Origin: Streptomyces olindensis
GTDB lineage: Bacteria; Actinomycetota; Actinomycetes; Streptomycetales; Streptomycetaceae
Length of the DNA stretch: 64,000 nucleotides
Direction: 5' to 3'
Assembly: GCA_000696115.1 (NCBI GenBank)
Contig: JJOH01000019.1
Span: 372,001 to 436,000 of the forward strand
A program made the position numbers and the translations under genes. Position 1 is the first letter of the stretch. Each line of letters opens with the position of its first letter. Of the stretch, positions 1 to 8,446 are shown piece by piece. Below the pieces are notes generated by a model, which made no database searches, had not been told where the DNA came from, and worked only from the letters and a program-made list of their open reading frames with translations.

Positions 1-2
1 CC

Positions 3-557
3 GTGAGTCCCGCCCTGGCCGCGCTCGCCGACCCGCTGGCGCACGCCGGGGATCTGCACGGCCTGGCGGAGGCGGACGCGGCGAGCCTGGTCACCGGCGA
101 CGGCACGGTGCTCGACCTGCCCGACCGGGACCGGCCGCGGGTGCTGCGGGAGGACGGCGGGTTCCCCGCGCTGCTGCGCGCCTTCACGGGCACCAGCGGT
201 CGGCGGCTGCGGCTGCTGTGGCCGGCCGGCGGTGACTGGCGGCGGGTCGTGCTGCACCGGCATCCGGCGGGGCCCGGCCTCGGGGCGGAGGCGGTGCTGG
301 TGCACGAGACGCCCACGGAACTGCCGTACGGGCTGAGCCCCCGGGAGCTGGAGGTGCTCACGCGGGCGGCCACGGGGCAGACCAACCAGGCCATCGCGCA
401 GGCGCTGTTCCTGTCCCCGCGGACGGTGCACAGTCATGTCGAGCATCTGCTGCGCAAGACCGGGTGCGTGTCCCGCGCCCAGGCCACGGCGCTCGCGGTC
501 CGGGACGGGCTGCTGCGGCCGGACCCGGATCACCTCGCGCGGTTCGTGGAGGGGTGA
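3..557 (+). CDS. LuxR-type transcriptional regulator, C-terminal part (cut by window edge)
   Basis: The visible 184 residues end in a clear LuxR/GerE helix-turn-helix (about residues 112-172), with the segments LSPRELEVLTRAATGQTNQA and LSPRTVHSHVEHLLRKTG typical of the DNA-recognition region. The preceding 110 residues are a non-specific sensor-like segment. The frame is open to the first base, so the gene probably begins upstream and this GTG is only the first visible candidate. It ends 16 bp before the convergent LLM oxidoreductase gene. Its target genes cannot be told from the sequence. Confidence 0.85.
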   Translation: MSPALAALADPLAHAGDLHGLAEADAASLVTGDGTVLDLPDRDRPRVLREDGGFPALLRAFTGTSGRRLRLLWPAGGDWRRVVLHRHPAGPGLGAEAVLVHETPTELPYGLSPRELEVLTRAATGQTNQAIAQALFLSPRTVHSHVEHLLRKTGCVSRAQATALAVRDGLLRPDPDHLARFVEG

Positions 558-572
558 TCCGGGCCCGGGCGG

Positions 573-1514
573 TCAGGAGGTCAGCGCCGCGACGCGCCGC
601 ATGACGTCGCGGCAGAACGCCCCGACGCCGTCGGGGTCGTCGATGAACTGGTTCGGCTTGACGCAGAAGGTCGTGAAGCCCTGTTCCAGCTGCTCGGGGA
701 GTACCGCGAGCGCCGCGCCCAGGTCCGCCGGTGAGCGGTCGTCGGGGAAGACGGCGCGGGTGCCGCCGATCATCTCCAGGTCGCCGATGTCCCGCCCGGC
801 CGCCGTCATCGCCTCCTCGAGGGCCTGGAGATCCTCGGGCGTGGGGCGGCCGAGCGGGTGGAAGCCGTGGCCGTACCGCACGAGGCGGCGCAGGACGGGG
901 CCGTGCAGGCGCTGCCCGCCGAACCAGAGCCGGGGTCCGTCCGGACGGTGGGCCTTGGGCTCGAAGTGGACGTCCCGGAAGGGGTAGTGGGGTCCGTCGT
1001 GGGAGATCGGGGAAGGCCCCCAGGCCTTCGCCCAGACCTCCAGGTGCTCGTCGAGGAGCCGCCCCCGCCGGTCGAAGGGCACGCCGAGGGCGTCGTACTC
1101 GTCCTTGCTCCAGCTGACGGTGGGCTGTACGACGAGACGCCCCTCGCTGATCAGGTCAAGGGTGCCGAGCTCGCGGGCGAGCAGCAGGGGGTGGCGCAGC
1201 GGCGCGAGGACGGCGGCGGCCGCCAGGCGGAGCCGGGAGGTGACGGAGGCGATGGCGGCGAGCAGCAGCAGGGAGTTCGGCCAGGGGGTGTCCGGGTCCT
1301 GGTTGCCCGGGAGGGCGTAGTCACGGGGGTTGCCCATGACGCCGGCGGCGGACGCGTCGGGGCCGAGGACGATGTGCTCACTGACCATGACCGAGTCGAA
1401 GCCGGCGTCCTCGGCCTCGCGGGCCCAGCGGACGGCGGCGGGCAGGTCGGCCCGGCCACCGGTGAGGGTCCAGTTCTCGCTGAGGACGAGGAGCATGCGG
1501 GGCTGTATCGGCAT
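573..1514 (-). CDS. LLM-class (luciferase-like) flavin-dependent oxidoreductase
   Basis: A 313-residue TIM-barrel protein of the bacterial luciferase-like monooxygenase family, using FMN or F420. Family hallmarks are the N-terminal strand with WAREAEDAGFDSVMVSEH, the segment RLRLAAAAVLAPLRHP and the GRLVVQPTVSW stretch. It is divergent from the MarR gene, and a degenerate copy of the locus operator lies between them (1541-1556). By position it belongs to the amine/aromatic catabolic locus and could supply an oxygenation or dehydrogenation step. The substrate cannot be inferred, and F420 versus FMN use is not decided by visible residues. Confidence 0.85.
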   Translation of the reverse strand: MPIQPRMLLVLSENWTLTGGRADLPAAVRWAREAEDAGFDSVMVSEHIVLGPDASAAGVMGNPRDYALPGNQDPDTPWPNSLLLLAAIASVTSRLRLAAAAVLAPLRHPLLLARELGTLDLISEGRLVVQPTVSWSKDEYDALGVPFDRRGRLLDEHLEVWAKAWGPSPISHDGPHYPFRDVHFEPKAHRPDGPRLWFGGQRLHGPVLRRLVRYGHGFHPLGRPTPEDLQALEEAMTAAGRDIGDLEMIGGTRAVFPDDRSPADLGAALAVLPEQLEQGFTTFCVKPNQFIDDPDGVGAFCRDVMRRVAALTS

Positions 1515-1540
1515 GTGGGGTTTCCCTTGGGAGTTCGTAC

Positions 1541-1556
1541 AATTTGAGCCCGAACG
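1541..1556. promoter_or_regulatory. degenerate copy of the locus operator between LLM and MarR genes
   Basis: The sequence AATTTG-AGCC-CGAACG matches the consensus CGTTTG-N4-CAAACG at 9 of 12 arm positions. It sits in the intergenic region of the divergent LLM oxidoreductase and MarR genes. An overlapping inverted repeat GTTCG-N13-CGAAC (1533-1555) could instead be a MarR site. This is an inference from similarity only. Confidence 0.4.
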
Positions 1557-1624
1557 ACTGGACGGCGAGGATGAGCCGCCGCCGCCCGGGCGTGACGCGT
1601 CACGACCAGACGAAGGAGCCGCCC

Positions 1625-2197
1625 GTGCCGGGCCACCGATCCATCACCGAAGCCGAGAAGCTCGCCGCGGCGAAGCTCGGCGGCATTCCGATCCGCCGGG
1701 AGCAGATGGCGGCGGTGGCGAACATCTACCGGGCCGCGTCCGCCGTGCGGCAGCACCTGGAGAACTCCGTGCTGCGCGGCTCGGACCTGACGTGGACGGC
1801 CTTCGTGGTGCTGTGGGTGGTCTGGGTGTGGGGCGAGTCGGAGACCCGGCACGTGGCGGAGGAGGCGGGGATCTCCAAGGGCACGCTCACGGGCGTGGCC
1901 CGCACGCTGGAGTCGCGGGGGCTGCTGCGGCGGGCGGACCATCCGAGCGACGGGCGGCTGGTGCTGCTGAGCCTCACCGACGAGGGCGAGGAGTTCATGC
2001 GGCGGGTGTTCCCGGCCTTCAACGAGGAGGAGGCCTTCGTCACCGCCGGGCTCAGTGACACGGAGTGCCGCAGCCTCGCGGAGGGGCTGCGCAGCGTGGT
2101 GCTCCAGGTGGAGGAGCACGGCGAGGAGCGGCGGCAGGCCCTGCTGGGCGGCGCCGAGCCCGCCCCCCGGCGCAGCGGCCGGCGGCCCCGCGCCTGA
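1625..2197 (+). CDS. MarR-family transcriptional regulator
   Basis: A 190-residue winged-helix regulator. The HTH is centred on HVAEEAGISKGTLTGVARTL (about residues 75-95), followed by the beta-wing DHPSDGRLVLLSLTDEGEE, where the conserved D-x-R wing motif is visible. I place the start at GTG 1625 because GAAGGAG lies about 7 bases upstream; a longer frame from 1544 has a poor N-terminus. MarR proteins commonly respond to aromatic ligands and sit next to aromatic catabolic genes, as here. It is divergent from the LLM oxidoreductase. A second candidate regulator of the locus is the TetR protein at 6057-6656. Confidence 0.9.
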   Translation: MPGHRSITEAEKLAAAKLGGIPIRREQMAAVANIYRAASAVRQHLENSVLRGSDLTWTAFVVLWVVWVWGESETRHVAEEAGISKGTLTGVARTLESRGLLRRADHPSDGRLVLLSLTDEGEEFMRRVFPAFNEEEAFVTAGLSDTECRSLAEGLRSVVLQVEEHGEERRQALLGGAEPAPRRSGRRPRA

Positions 2198-2211
2198 CGC
2201 ACACCGCCGCC

Positions 2212-2907
2212 TCACCGGGCCGCGGCCCGCACGAGCGCGTCGAACAGGCCCTGCTGGGCCGGGTCCTCGTGGGCGGTGTCCTCGGGGTGCCACTGGACGG
2301 CCGTGAACCAGCCGCCCGCCCCGTGGAGTTCGAGGCCCTCGATCGTGCCGTCGGCCGCCCTGGCCGTCACATGCAGCCCCGCGCCCAGGCGGTCGACGCG
2401 CTGGTGGTGGTAGCAGGACGCGTCGGTCTTCTCGACGCCCGTGGCCAGGGCGGCGACGGAGCCGGGCTCCAGGGTGACGGGGTGCACGATGTGCCGGTGT
2501 TCGTGGTCGGGGCCGCCCATGTCCTGTTCCAGGGTGCCGCCGAGGGCCACGTTGACGACCTGGAGGCCGCGGCAGATCGCGAGCAGTGGCAGGGCCGACT
2601 CCAGGGCGTGCCGGGCGACGTCCAGGTCGAAGGTGTCCTGGAGGGTGTCGACGTCGTAGACGGTGTCGTGGGTGTCGGCGGCGCCGTAGCGGGCGGGCGC
2701 GAGGTCGCCGCCGCCGGGGAGCAGGACGCCGTCGAAGCGGGCGAGCCGGGCGGCGGTCCCGCTGTCCGCCGGGTGGATGCCCGCCGGTTCGCCGCCGGCC
2801 CGCCAGACGGCCTCGGCCAGGGCGCGGGCGGTGACCTCGGCGGCGTACCGGAGCGCGGAGGTCGTGGCCGAGAAGCGGGCGGGGATCGCTATCAGGGGCC
2901 GGGTCAC
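2212..2907 (-). CDS. gamma-glutamyl-gamma-aminobutyrate hydrolase-like peptidase C26 (PuuD type)
   Basis: A 231-residue class I glutamine-amidotransferase-fold hydrolase. The nucleophile elbow LLAICRGLQVVNVALGG carries the catalytic Cys, and a C-terminal AVQWHPED gives the His and Glu partners. The segment FDGVLLPGGGDLAPARYG is typical of the PuuD/C26 family. The GTG start overlaps the stop of the upstream aldehyde dehydrogenase by 4 bp (GTGA), so the two are translationally coupled. By family it removes a gamma-glutamyl group after the amine-derived aldehyde has been oxidised, which fits the ligase at 12548. The natural substrate is probably not putrescine alone, given the P450 and ring-cleavage genes nearby. 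Confidence 0.88.
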   Translation of the reverse strand: MTRPLIAIPARFSATTSALRYAAEVTARALAEAVWRAGGEPAGIHPADSGTAARLARFDGVLLPGGGDLAPARYGAADTHDTVYDVDTLQDTFDLDVARHALESALPLLAICRGLQVVNVALGGTLEQDMGGPDHEHRHIVHPVTLEPGSVAALATGVEKTDASCYHHQRVDRLGAGLHVTARAADGTIEGLELHGAGGWFTAVQWHPEDTAHEDPAQQGLFDALVRAAAR

Positions 2908-4394
2908 AGCTGGATCCAGGTGGTCTTGAGCTCGGTGTACTTCTCCAGGGCGTGGGCGGACTTGTCGCGGCCGTTGCCGGACTGCTTCATGCCGCCGAAG
3001 GGCACGGTCAGATCGCCCTCCTCGTAGCAGTTGACCCAGACCGTTCCGGCCTTGAGGGCGCGCGCGACCCGGTGGGCGGTGGACAGGTCGGAGGTCCACA
3101 GCCCGGCGGCGAGGCCGTACTCGGTGGCGTTGGCCAGGCGGACCGCCTCGTCGAGGTCGTCGAAGGCCAGCACGGACAGCACCGGTCCGAAGATCTCCTC
3201 CCGGGCCAGCCGGGAGCCGGGGTCGACGCGGTCGAAGACGGTCGGCTCCAGGTACGTCCCGCCCGTCCCGGCGAGGACGCGGTCGCCGCCGGTGCGCAGG
3301 CGGGCGCCCTCGGCGAGGCCGTGCCGGATGTGGTCGCGTACGCGGCCCAGGTGGGCCGGGCCGACGAGCGCGCCCATCTCGGTCTCCGGGTCGAGCGGGT
3401 CGCCGACCCTGAGCTCGCGGGCCCGCCGGACCACGGCCTCGGTGACCCGCTCGGCGATCGAGGTGTGCACGAGCAGCCGTGAGGGCGCAGTGCACATCTC
3501 GCCCTGGTTGAAGAAGATGCCCCAGGCGGCGGTGGCGGCGGCCCGGTCGAGGTCGGGGGCGTCGGGCAGGACGATGTTGGGCGACTTGCCACCGAGTTCC
3601 AGCCAGACGCGCTTGAGGTTGGAGTCGGCGGCGTAGCGCAGGAAGTGGCGGCCGACGGCGGTGGAGCCGGTGAACGCCAGGACGTCGACGTCCGGGTGGA
3701 GGCCGAGGGCCCGCCCGGCCGTGGGGCCGTCTCCGGCCACGACGTTGAGCACGCCGGGCGGGAGGCCGGCCTCGGTCGCGAGGCGGCCCAGGAGCAGGGC
3801 GGAGAGCGGGGAGTTCTCGGAGGGTTTCAGCACGACCGTGCAGCCGGCCGCGAGGGCCGGGGCGACCTTCCAGCCGGCCAGGGTCAGCGGGAAGTTCCAG
3901 GGCACCACCGCCCCGACCACCCCGGCCGGTTCCCGGGTGACCAGGGCGAGAGCGTCCGGGGCGGTGTGCGGGGAGGTGTCGGTGAGCTTGTCCGCGAGCT
4001 GCCCGTACCAGCGGAAGGTGCCGATGAGGGCGCGCAGTTCGATGCCGTACGCGTCGGTGACGGGCTTGCCCATCTCCAGGGTGACGGTCAGGGCGAGTTC
4101 CTCGCGCCGCGCTTCGAGCAGGTCGGCGAGGCGGAGCAGGGCCCGGCCGCGCTCGGCGGGTGCCAGGCGCGGCCAGGGGCCGGTGTCGAAGGCCCGGCGG
4201 GCGGCGGCGACGGCCGCGTCCACCTCGGCGGCGCCGCCGTCGGCGACCTCGGCGAGGACCCGGCCGTCCCGCGGGGACACGACCGGGAACGTGGCCCCTC
4301 CCCCGGCCTCCTCGGCGCCGTCGATGTGATGGGCGCCCGAGAGCTGGAACGCCTTGGCGCGGCGCTGCCACTCGTCGTGGGTGACGGCCGGCAT
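2904..4394 (-). CDS. NAD(P)-dependent aldehyde dehydrogenase (PuuC-like)
   Basis: A 496-residue ALDH superfamily enzyme. The general base is in LELGGKSPNIV and the catalytic Cys in NQGEMCTAPS; the cofactor loop FTGSTAVGR and the oxyanion Asn in VPWNFPLTLAGWK are present. A strong ribosome site (AAAGGAGG) precedes the ATG. It is the first gene of a two-gene unit with the gamma-glutamyl hydrolase, consistent with oxidation of a gamma-glutamylated aminoaldehyde. An operator palindrome (4404-4419) abuts the ribosome site, implying that this unit is repressed together with the rest of the locus. Confidence 0.92.
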   Translation of the reverse strand: MPAVTHDEWQRRAKAFQLSGAHHIDGAEEAGGGATFPVVSPRDGRVLAEVADGGAAEVDAAVAAARRAFDTGPWPRLAPAERGRALLRLADLLEARREELALTVTLEMGKPVTDAYGIELRALIGTFRWYGQLADKLTDTSPHTAPDALALVTREPAGVVGAVVPWNFPLTLAGWKVAPALAAGCTVVLKPSENSPLSALLLGRLATEAGLPPGVLNVVAGDGPTAGRALGLHPDVDVLAFTGSTAVGRHFLRYAADSNLKRVWLELGGKSPNIVLPDAPDLDRAAATAAWGIFFNQGEMCTAPSRLLVHTSIAERVTEAVVRRARELRVGDPLDPETEMGALVGPAHLGRVRDHIRHGLAEGARLRTGGDRVLAGTGGTYLEPTVFDRVDPGSRLAREEIFGPVLSVLAFDDLDEAVRLANATEYGLAAGLWTSDLSTAHRVARALKAGTVWVNCYEEGDLTVPFGGMKQSGNGRDKSAHALEKYTELKTTWIQL

Positions 4395-4403
4395 GAAGGT
4401 CCT

Positions 4404-4419
4404 CCTTTGATCTCAAACG
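4404..4419. promoter_or_regulatory. operator palindrome upstream of the aldehyde dehydrogenase
   Basis: CCTTTG-ATCT-CAAACG, an 11/12-arm match to the shared palindrome CGTTTG-N4-CAAACG. It overlaps a possible -10 (TATCGT on the minus strand, 4417-4422) and lies immediately upstream of the ribosome site of the ALDH gene. Binding here would block transcription of the ALDH/hydrolase pair. The likely binder is the TetR protein of the locus; this is inferred. Confidence 0.7.
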
Positions 4420-4457
4420 ATATGGTCGGGGCTGTCCGCGGGCGGCGGCGCGCGAGG

Positions 4458-5918
4458 TCACCCGTCGGCGGCGGCGACGGCTCTCCCCCGCACCCGCGCG
4501 GCGATCAGGCCCAGCGCCATGACCACCGGCACGGACAGCGTGAGCCACAGGGCGGTGGTGCGCTCGCCGCCGATGAGGGTGGTGAAGTTGGCCAGGACGA
4601 GCCAGATCGCCCCGGCGATGCCGAGCGCGCCCAGCAGGGGCGCGATCAGGGTGTTCCAGGTGCGGGGGTCGAGGCGCTCACGGCGGAAGAAGGCCACGAC
4701 GGACACCGAGGTCAGCAGGTACAGCAGCATCATCGCCAGGACGGCGACCCCGCTGAACCAGGAGAACAGCGTCAGCACCGGGTCCTTGCCCCCCAGCGCG
4801 AAGGGCACCACCAGCAGCACGGCCAGGGCCGTCTGCACGCACCCGGCCACCCAGGGAGCGTGTCGGCGGTTGAGCCCGCACAGCCGGCGGGGCAGCAGCC
4901 GGTCGCGGCCGAGCGAGAAGAGGTAGCGGTTGGCGGAGTTGTGGAAGGTGAGGATGCCGGCGAAGAGGGACGTGGCCAGCAGGATCGGCAGCACGTCGGT
5001 CACCCAGCCGCCGAACTCCGCCGCGATGGGCGCGAAGACGAAGCCGGCGCCGTCGCCGCTCTCCAGGGCCTTCCCCGCGGCGGCGGTGGCCCGGGAGGCA
5101 CCGTAGGAGGAGATGAGCATCCAGGAGACCAGGGCGAAGAAGCCGGTGACCACCACGACCGCGAGGTAGGTGGCGCGCGGCACCGTCCTGCGGGGCTCGC
5201 GGGCCTCCTCGCCGTAGATGGCGGTCGCCTCGAAGCCGAACATGGACGCCACGGCGAACATCACGGCCACGCCCGGCGCCCCGTCGAGGGCCGCGGCCGG
5301 GGAGAAGCTGTCGGCGAGGCCGAGCCCCTCGGGTCCGCCGCCCTTGGCCAGGGTGACCAGGGCGAAGACCGACAGGATGCTGAACTCGGCGAGGACGAGG
5401 ACGGCCAGCACCTTGGCGCCCATCTCGACACCGGCCGCGCCGAGCGCCTGCACGACGGCCATGGTGGCCAGGGTCCAGACCCACCACGGCAGGTCGAGGC
5501 CGGTGTGGCTCGCGACCAGGCCGCTGACGATGGCGCCGTAGAGGCCGTACATGGCGGCCTGGATGGTGCAGTAGGCGAAGAGCGCGAGGCCCGCGCTGCC
5601 GGTGCCGGTGGTCCGGCCGAGGCCCTTGCCGATGTAGGTGTAGAAGGCGCCCGCGTCCACGACGTGGCGGCCCATGGCGACGAAGCCCACCGAGAACAGC
5701 AGGATCACGAGCCCCGCCACCAGGTAGGCGGCGGGTACGCCGGGGCCGTTGCCGAGGGCCACGGCGATGGGGGCCGCGCCGGCGATGCCGGTGAGCGGGG
5801 CCTGGGCGGACAGGACGAAGAAGAGGATGCCCAGGACGCCGAGGGCGTCGGGCTTGAGCGTGCCTGCGGTGGGCGCGTCCGGTTTCGCCGCGTGCCGGGA
5901 GACCGTCTGACTGTCCAC
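4458..5918 (-). CDS. APC-family amino acid / amine permease
   Basis: A 486-residue multi-pass membrane transporter of the amino acid-polyamine-organocation superfamily. The first helix contains GILFFVLSAQAPLTGIAGAA with the unwound glycine-rich motif, and about 12 hydrophobic segments follow. GTG 5918 (protein beginning VDSQTVSRH) is chosen because GGCAGG lies just upstream; a longer frame from 5975 would translate through the operator. The isolated gene has its own operator-bearing promoter, so it is presumably induced with the catabolic enzymes and imports the amine or amino-acid substrate. Its specificity cannot be read from the sequence. Confidence 0.88.
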   Translation of the reverse strand: MDSQTVSRHAAKPDAPTAGTLKPDALGVLGILFFVLSAQAPLTGIAGAAPIAVALGNGPGVPAAYLVAGLVILLFSVGFVAMGRHVVDAGAFYTYIGKGLGRTTGTGSAGLALFAYCTIQAAMYGLYGAIVSGLVASHTGLDLPWWVWTLATMAVVQALGAAGVEMGAKVLAVLVLAEFSILSVFALVTLAKGGGPEGLGLADSFSPAAALDGAPGVAVMFAVASMFGFEATAIYGEEAREPRRTVPRATYLAVVVVTGFFALVSWMLISSYGASRATAAAGKALESGDGAGFVFAPIAAEFGGWVTDVLPILLATSLFAGILTFHNSANRYLFSLGRDRLLPRRLCGLNRRHAPWVAGCVQTALAVLLVVPFALGGKDPVLTLFSWFSGVAVLAMMLLYLLTSVSVVAFFRRERLDPRTWNTLIAPLLGALGIAGAIWLVLANFTTLIGGERTTALWLTLSVPVVMALGLIAARVRGRAVAAADG

Positions 5919-5948
5919 TCGGATCACCTGCCAGAGGGGAGGAAGGAT

Positions 5949-5964
5949 CGTTTCAGGCCAAACG
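5949..5964. promoter_or_regulatory. operator palindrome upstream of the permease
   Basis: CGTTTC-AGGC-CAAACG, an 11/12-arm match to the consensus palindrome of the locus, 31 bp upstream of the chosen permease start. A half-site CGTTTG occurs about 30 bp further out at 5993-5998. It lies between the TetR stop and the permease start, both genes being on the minus strand. Confidence 0.68.
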
Positions 5965-6056
5965 AGTTGCCTCATGGTGGGGCGGAACTATCCGTTTGGC
6001 AAGGGGAGCGGGGCGAGGAGTTCCGAGGCTTTACGCGGTCGAGACGTGCGGGACGC

Positions 6057-6656
6057 CTACGCCTCGCCGTCCCGCTCCTCGGCGAGGCGGCGCAGCACCG
6101 CGCGCAGTTCGTCCAGGGCCTCGTCGATGACCTCGCGCTCGCCGAAGACGAGCTGGTGCAGGACGAGTCCCTCCAGGGTGGCGAAAACCATCCGGGACAG
6201 GCCCTCGCCGACCGGGCCGGGCAGCATCTGGGTGAGTTCGCGCCGGGTCGCGTCGAAGTACTCGTCGTACAGCGACCGCAGGTGGGCGAGGAGCTCGGGG
6301 CGGCGCCGGGCCTCCAGCAGCAGTTCGTACTGGAACGCCTGGAGGTCCGGCCCGGATTCGACCATGTCCGTCAGGCCCGCCGAGAAGTCGGCGGCCCTGC
6401 CCGTGCCCGGTTCGAGCGCGCTGCTGCTGAGGGAGGAGCGGATGGCGTGGGCGACGGCCTCCTCGATCAGGGCGTCGCGGGACCCGAAGTGGTGCACGAC
6501 CAGGCCGTGGGTGACCCCGGCCTCCTCCGCGACCGCCCGGTAGGTGAGCCTGCGCAGCCCGCCCCGGGCGACCACACGCACGGCGGCCTCCAGCAGGGCC
6601 TCGCGGCCCGTGCCGTAGTGCACGCGCTTGCGGGGGCGGCGGGCGGGCTCGGTCAT
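6057..6656 (-). CDS. TetR-family transcriptional regulator, probable regulator of the catabolic locus
   Basis: A 199-residue TetR protein. The N-terminal HTH reads REALLEAAVRVVARGGLRRL followed by TYRAVAEEAGVTHGLVVHHF, the recognition-helix region. The ligand domain is C-terminal. I use ATG 6656 (protein beginning MTEPARRP) because it falls just downstream of the fumarylacetoacetase-family stop and gives a normal TetR N-terminus; an upstream Met at 6710 would overlap that gene. It is the last gene of a long minus-strand run whose first promoter carries the palindromic operator, so autoregulation is likely. A 16-bp palindrome is a normal TetR operator size, making this the best candidate for the locus repressor. 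The MarR protein is the alternative. Confidence 0.88.
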   Translation of the reverse strand: MTEPARRPRKRVHYGTGREALLEAAVRVVARGGLRRLTYRAVAEEAGVTHGLVVHHFGSRDALIEEAVAHAIRSSLSSSALEPGTGRAADFSAGLTDMVESGPDLQAFQYELLLEARRRPELLAHLRSLYDEYFDATRRELTQMLPGPVGEGLSRMVFATLEGLVLHQLVFGEREVIDEALDELRAVLRRLAEERDGEA

Positions 6657-6684
6657 GCCCGCGACCCTACCCAAGCCGCTCCGG

Positions 6685-7530
6685 TCAGCGACGCGGCGGC
6701 CGGATGCCACGGAACTCCCAGTCGCCGCCGAGCGCGGTCGACAGCACTTCCTCCGACTCGGTGGGCTGGGCGCCGACGTCGGTGCGGACGGCGGTCGGAC
6801 CGGTCACGATGTGGTTGGTGAGCCGCCCCAGCCCTTCCACCTCCACCTCCACGACGTCTCCCGGCTGCACGGGCCGCGAGTTGGCGGGTGTGCCGGACAG
6901 CAGGACGTCGCCCGGGTACAGGGTGATGGTGCGGGCGATGTCGGCGACGAGGTAGTGCATGTCCCAGGTCATCTCGTCCGTCGACCCGTCCTGCACCACC
7001 TCTCCGTTGACGTACGTCCGCAGCCGCTTGCCATGGAAGTCCCAGTCGGTGACGAGGCCGGGGCCGAGCGGGCAGAGGGTGTCGGAGCCCTTGACCCGGA
7101 GCATCGACCCGGCGTCGGTGTCGCGGAAGTCGTGCAGGCCGTAGTCGTTGGCGATCGTGTACCCGGCGATGTACTCCCCCGCGTCGGCCGGCGCGATGTT
7201 CCGCGCGGTCCTTCCGATGACGATGGCGACCTCACCCTCGTAGTTGAGCCACTTGCAGCCCTCGGGCCGGACGATGGCGCCCCGGTGGGCGTTGAGGGCG
7301 GAGGTGGGCTTGTGGAAGTAGGTGGGCGTGGCGGGCAGCCCGATGCGGAACTCCTCGACCCGGCTGCGGTGGTTGAGGTGCACGGCGATGATCTTCGACG
7401 GCACGACCGGCGGCAGATGCGCGGCCTCCCCGGTCTTGACGCGGCGGCCGTCCCCGGCGACGAGTTCGGCACCGTCGACGGTGACCTGGACGGCGGCGCC
7501 GTCGAGGAGGATGCGGCGGTACTCAGGCAT
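6685..7530 (-). CDS. fumarylacetoacetate hydrolase-family protein (HpaG/HpcE-like decarboxylase/isomerase)
   Basis: A 281-residue FAH-fold enzyme. The divalent-metal site is visible in NYEGEVAIVIG and NDYGLHDFRD, and the segment PGDVLLSGTPANSRPVQPGD is a family signature. In homoprotocatechuate degradation this fold performs 5-oxopent-3-ene-1,2,5-tricarboxylate decarboxylation and the following isomerisation, which fits its place directly after the extradiol dioxygenase and a semialdehyde-type dehydrogenase. ATG 7530 overlaps the dioxygenase stop by 8 bp. Only one FAH-family gene is present, whereas the classical pathway needs two domains; hydratase and aldolase genes are also absent from the window. 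Confidence 0.87.
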   Translation of the reverse strand: MPEYRRILLDGAAVQVTVDGAELVAGDGRRVKTGEAAHLPPVVPSKIIAVHLNHRSRVEEFRIGLPATPTYFHKPTSALNAHRGAIVRPEGCKWLNYEGEVAIVIGRTARNIAPADAGEYIAGYTIANDYGLHDFRDTDAGSMLRVKGSDTLCPLGPGLVTDWDFHGKRLRTYVNGEVVQDGSTDEMTWDMHYLVADIARTITLYPGDVLLSGTPANSRPVQPGDVVEVEVEGLGRLTNHIVTGPTAVRTDVGAQPTESEEVLSTALGGDWEFRGIRPPRR

Positions 7531-8446
7531 GGGCGGACTCCTGGGGTGCGGTGGTGGGGCTGCCGGTCCAGCCGTCGGCCGGCCGGTCGAACCAGAGGTG
7601 GACCTGTCCGGTGCCGACGGAGTTCTCGTACGCGCCGTACTGACGGGCCCGGGCGGTGCAGCGCCGCTCACCGAGGGCGCCGGCCATCATCAGGTAGTGG
7701 AAGAACTTCGCCTCGGGCTTGTGCTTCCAGAAGTCGTCCATGGTGTCGAGGACCTTGTCGTGGCGGCCCTCCTTGAACCAGGCGATGCGCTCGTGGTCGG
7801 CTTCCCGCGCCTCGGGCGTGCGGATGTGCACCGGGTCGCTGGCCTCGTGGTCGCGCAGTTCGCGCAGCGGCCAGAAGGTGTGTGAGAGGGCGCCGGAGGC
7901 GATGAGCAGCACGCGTCGCCCGGGGGTGGCGGCGATGCCGTCGGCGAGCGCCCGCCCGAGCCGCAGGTGGTCCTCCATGTCACCGGTCTGGCAGACCCCG
8001 ATGGTGACCCACCGCTTGTCGGGCAGGCCCTCGCCGAGGTACTTCCAGAGGTTGATGGTGGCGTAGTAGATCGGCAGGTACTCGTCGTCGATCGGGGTGA
8101 TCCAGGTGCCGTGCTTGTCGGCGAACTGCGCCACGTTGTGGGCGAGTTCGGGGTCGCCCGGGAAGTCGTAGGGCATCCGGCACATGCCGCGCGGCAGTTC
8201 CTCGGAGGTGAAGAGCCCCGCCCTGCGCTGCTGGGCGGTGACGACGAACTCGACGGTGGTGGCCCAGTGGGAGTCGAGGACGACGACGGTGTCGTAGTCG
8301 TCCCGCTCGAAGACGTCCCCGCGCAGTTCCCGGAGCCCGGTGACGAGGGTGATCTCCTTGCCCTCGTTGAGCTCCAGCCGGTCGGCCTCGGGCAGCACGA
8401 TGGTGGGGACGTGGGCGAGGAGGCCCGCGCCGACGATCTCACCCAT
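7523..8446 (-). CDS. hpaD: class III (LigB-type) extradiol dioxygenase, 3,4-dihydroxyphenylacetate 2,3-dioxygenase-like
   Basis: A 307-residue non-heme Fe(II) ring-cleavage enzyme of the LigB superfamily. Metal-binding His residues are seen at His12 (LLAHVPT) and His60 (VVLDSHW), and a downstream SGALSH supplies the catalytic His. Length and motifs match 3,4-dihydroxyphenylacetate 2,3-dioxygenases, though other catechol acetates or substituted catechols are possible. It overlaps both neighbours by 8 bp in a tight operon with a semialdehyde-type dehydrogenase and a FAH-family enzyme, the order expected for meta-cleavage of homoprotocatechuate. Confidence 0.85.
   Translation of the reverse strand: MGEIVGAGLLAHVPTIVLPEADRLELNEGKEITLVTGLRELRGDVFERDDYDTVVVLDSHWATTVEFVVTAQQRRAGLFTSEELPRGMCRMPYDFPGDPELAHNVAQFADKHGTWITPIDDEYLPIYYATINLWKYLGEGLPDKRWVTIGVCQTGDMEDHLRLGRALADGIAATPGRRVLLIASGALSHTFWPLRELRDHEASDPVHIRTPEAREADHERIAWFKEGRHDKVLDTMDDFWKHKPEAKFFHYLMMAGALGERRCTARARQYGAYENSVGTGQVHLWFDRPADGWTGSPTTAPQESAHA

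Noticed and set aside
3645..6821. Very long plus-strand open frame opposite the ALDH, permease and TetR genes
   Set aside because: Gly/Glu/Arg-rich translation with no family motif; it is the antisense shadow of minus-strand genes in high-GC DNA.
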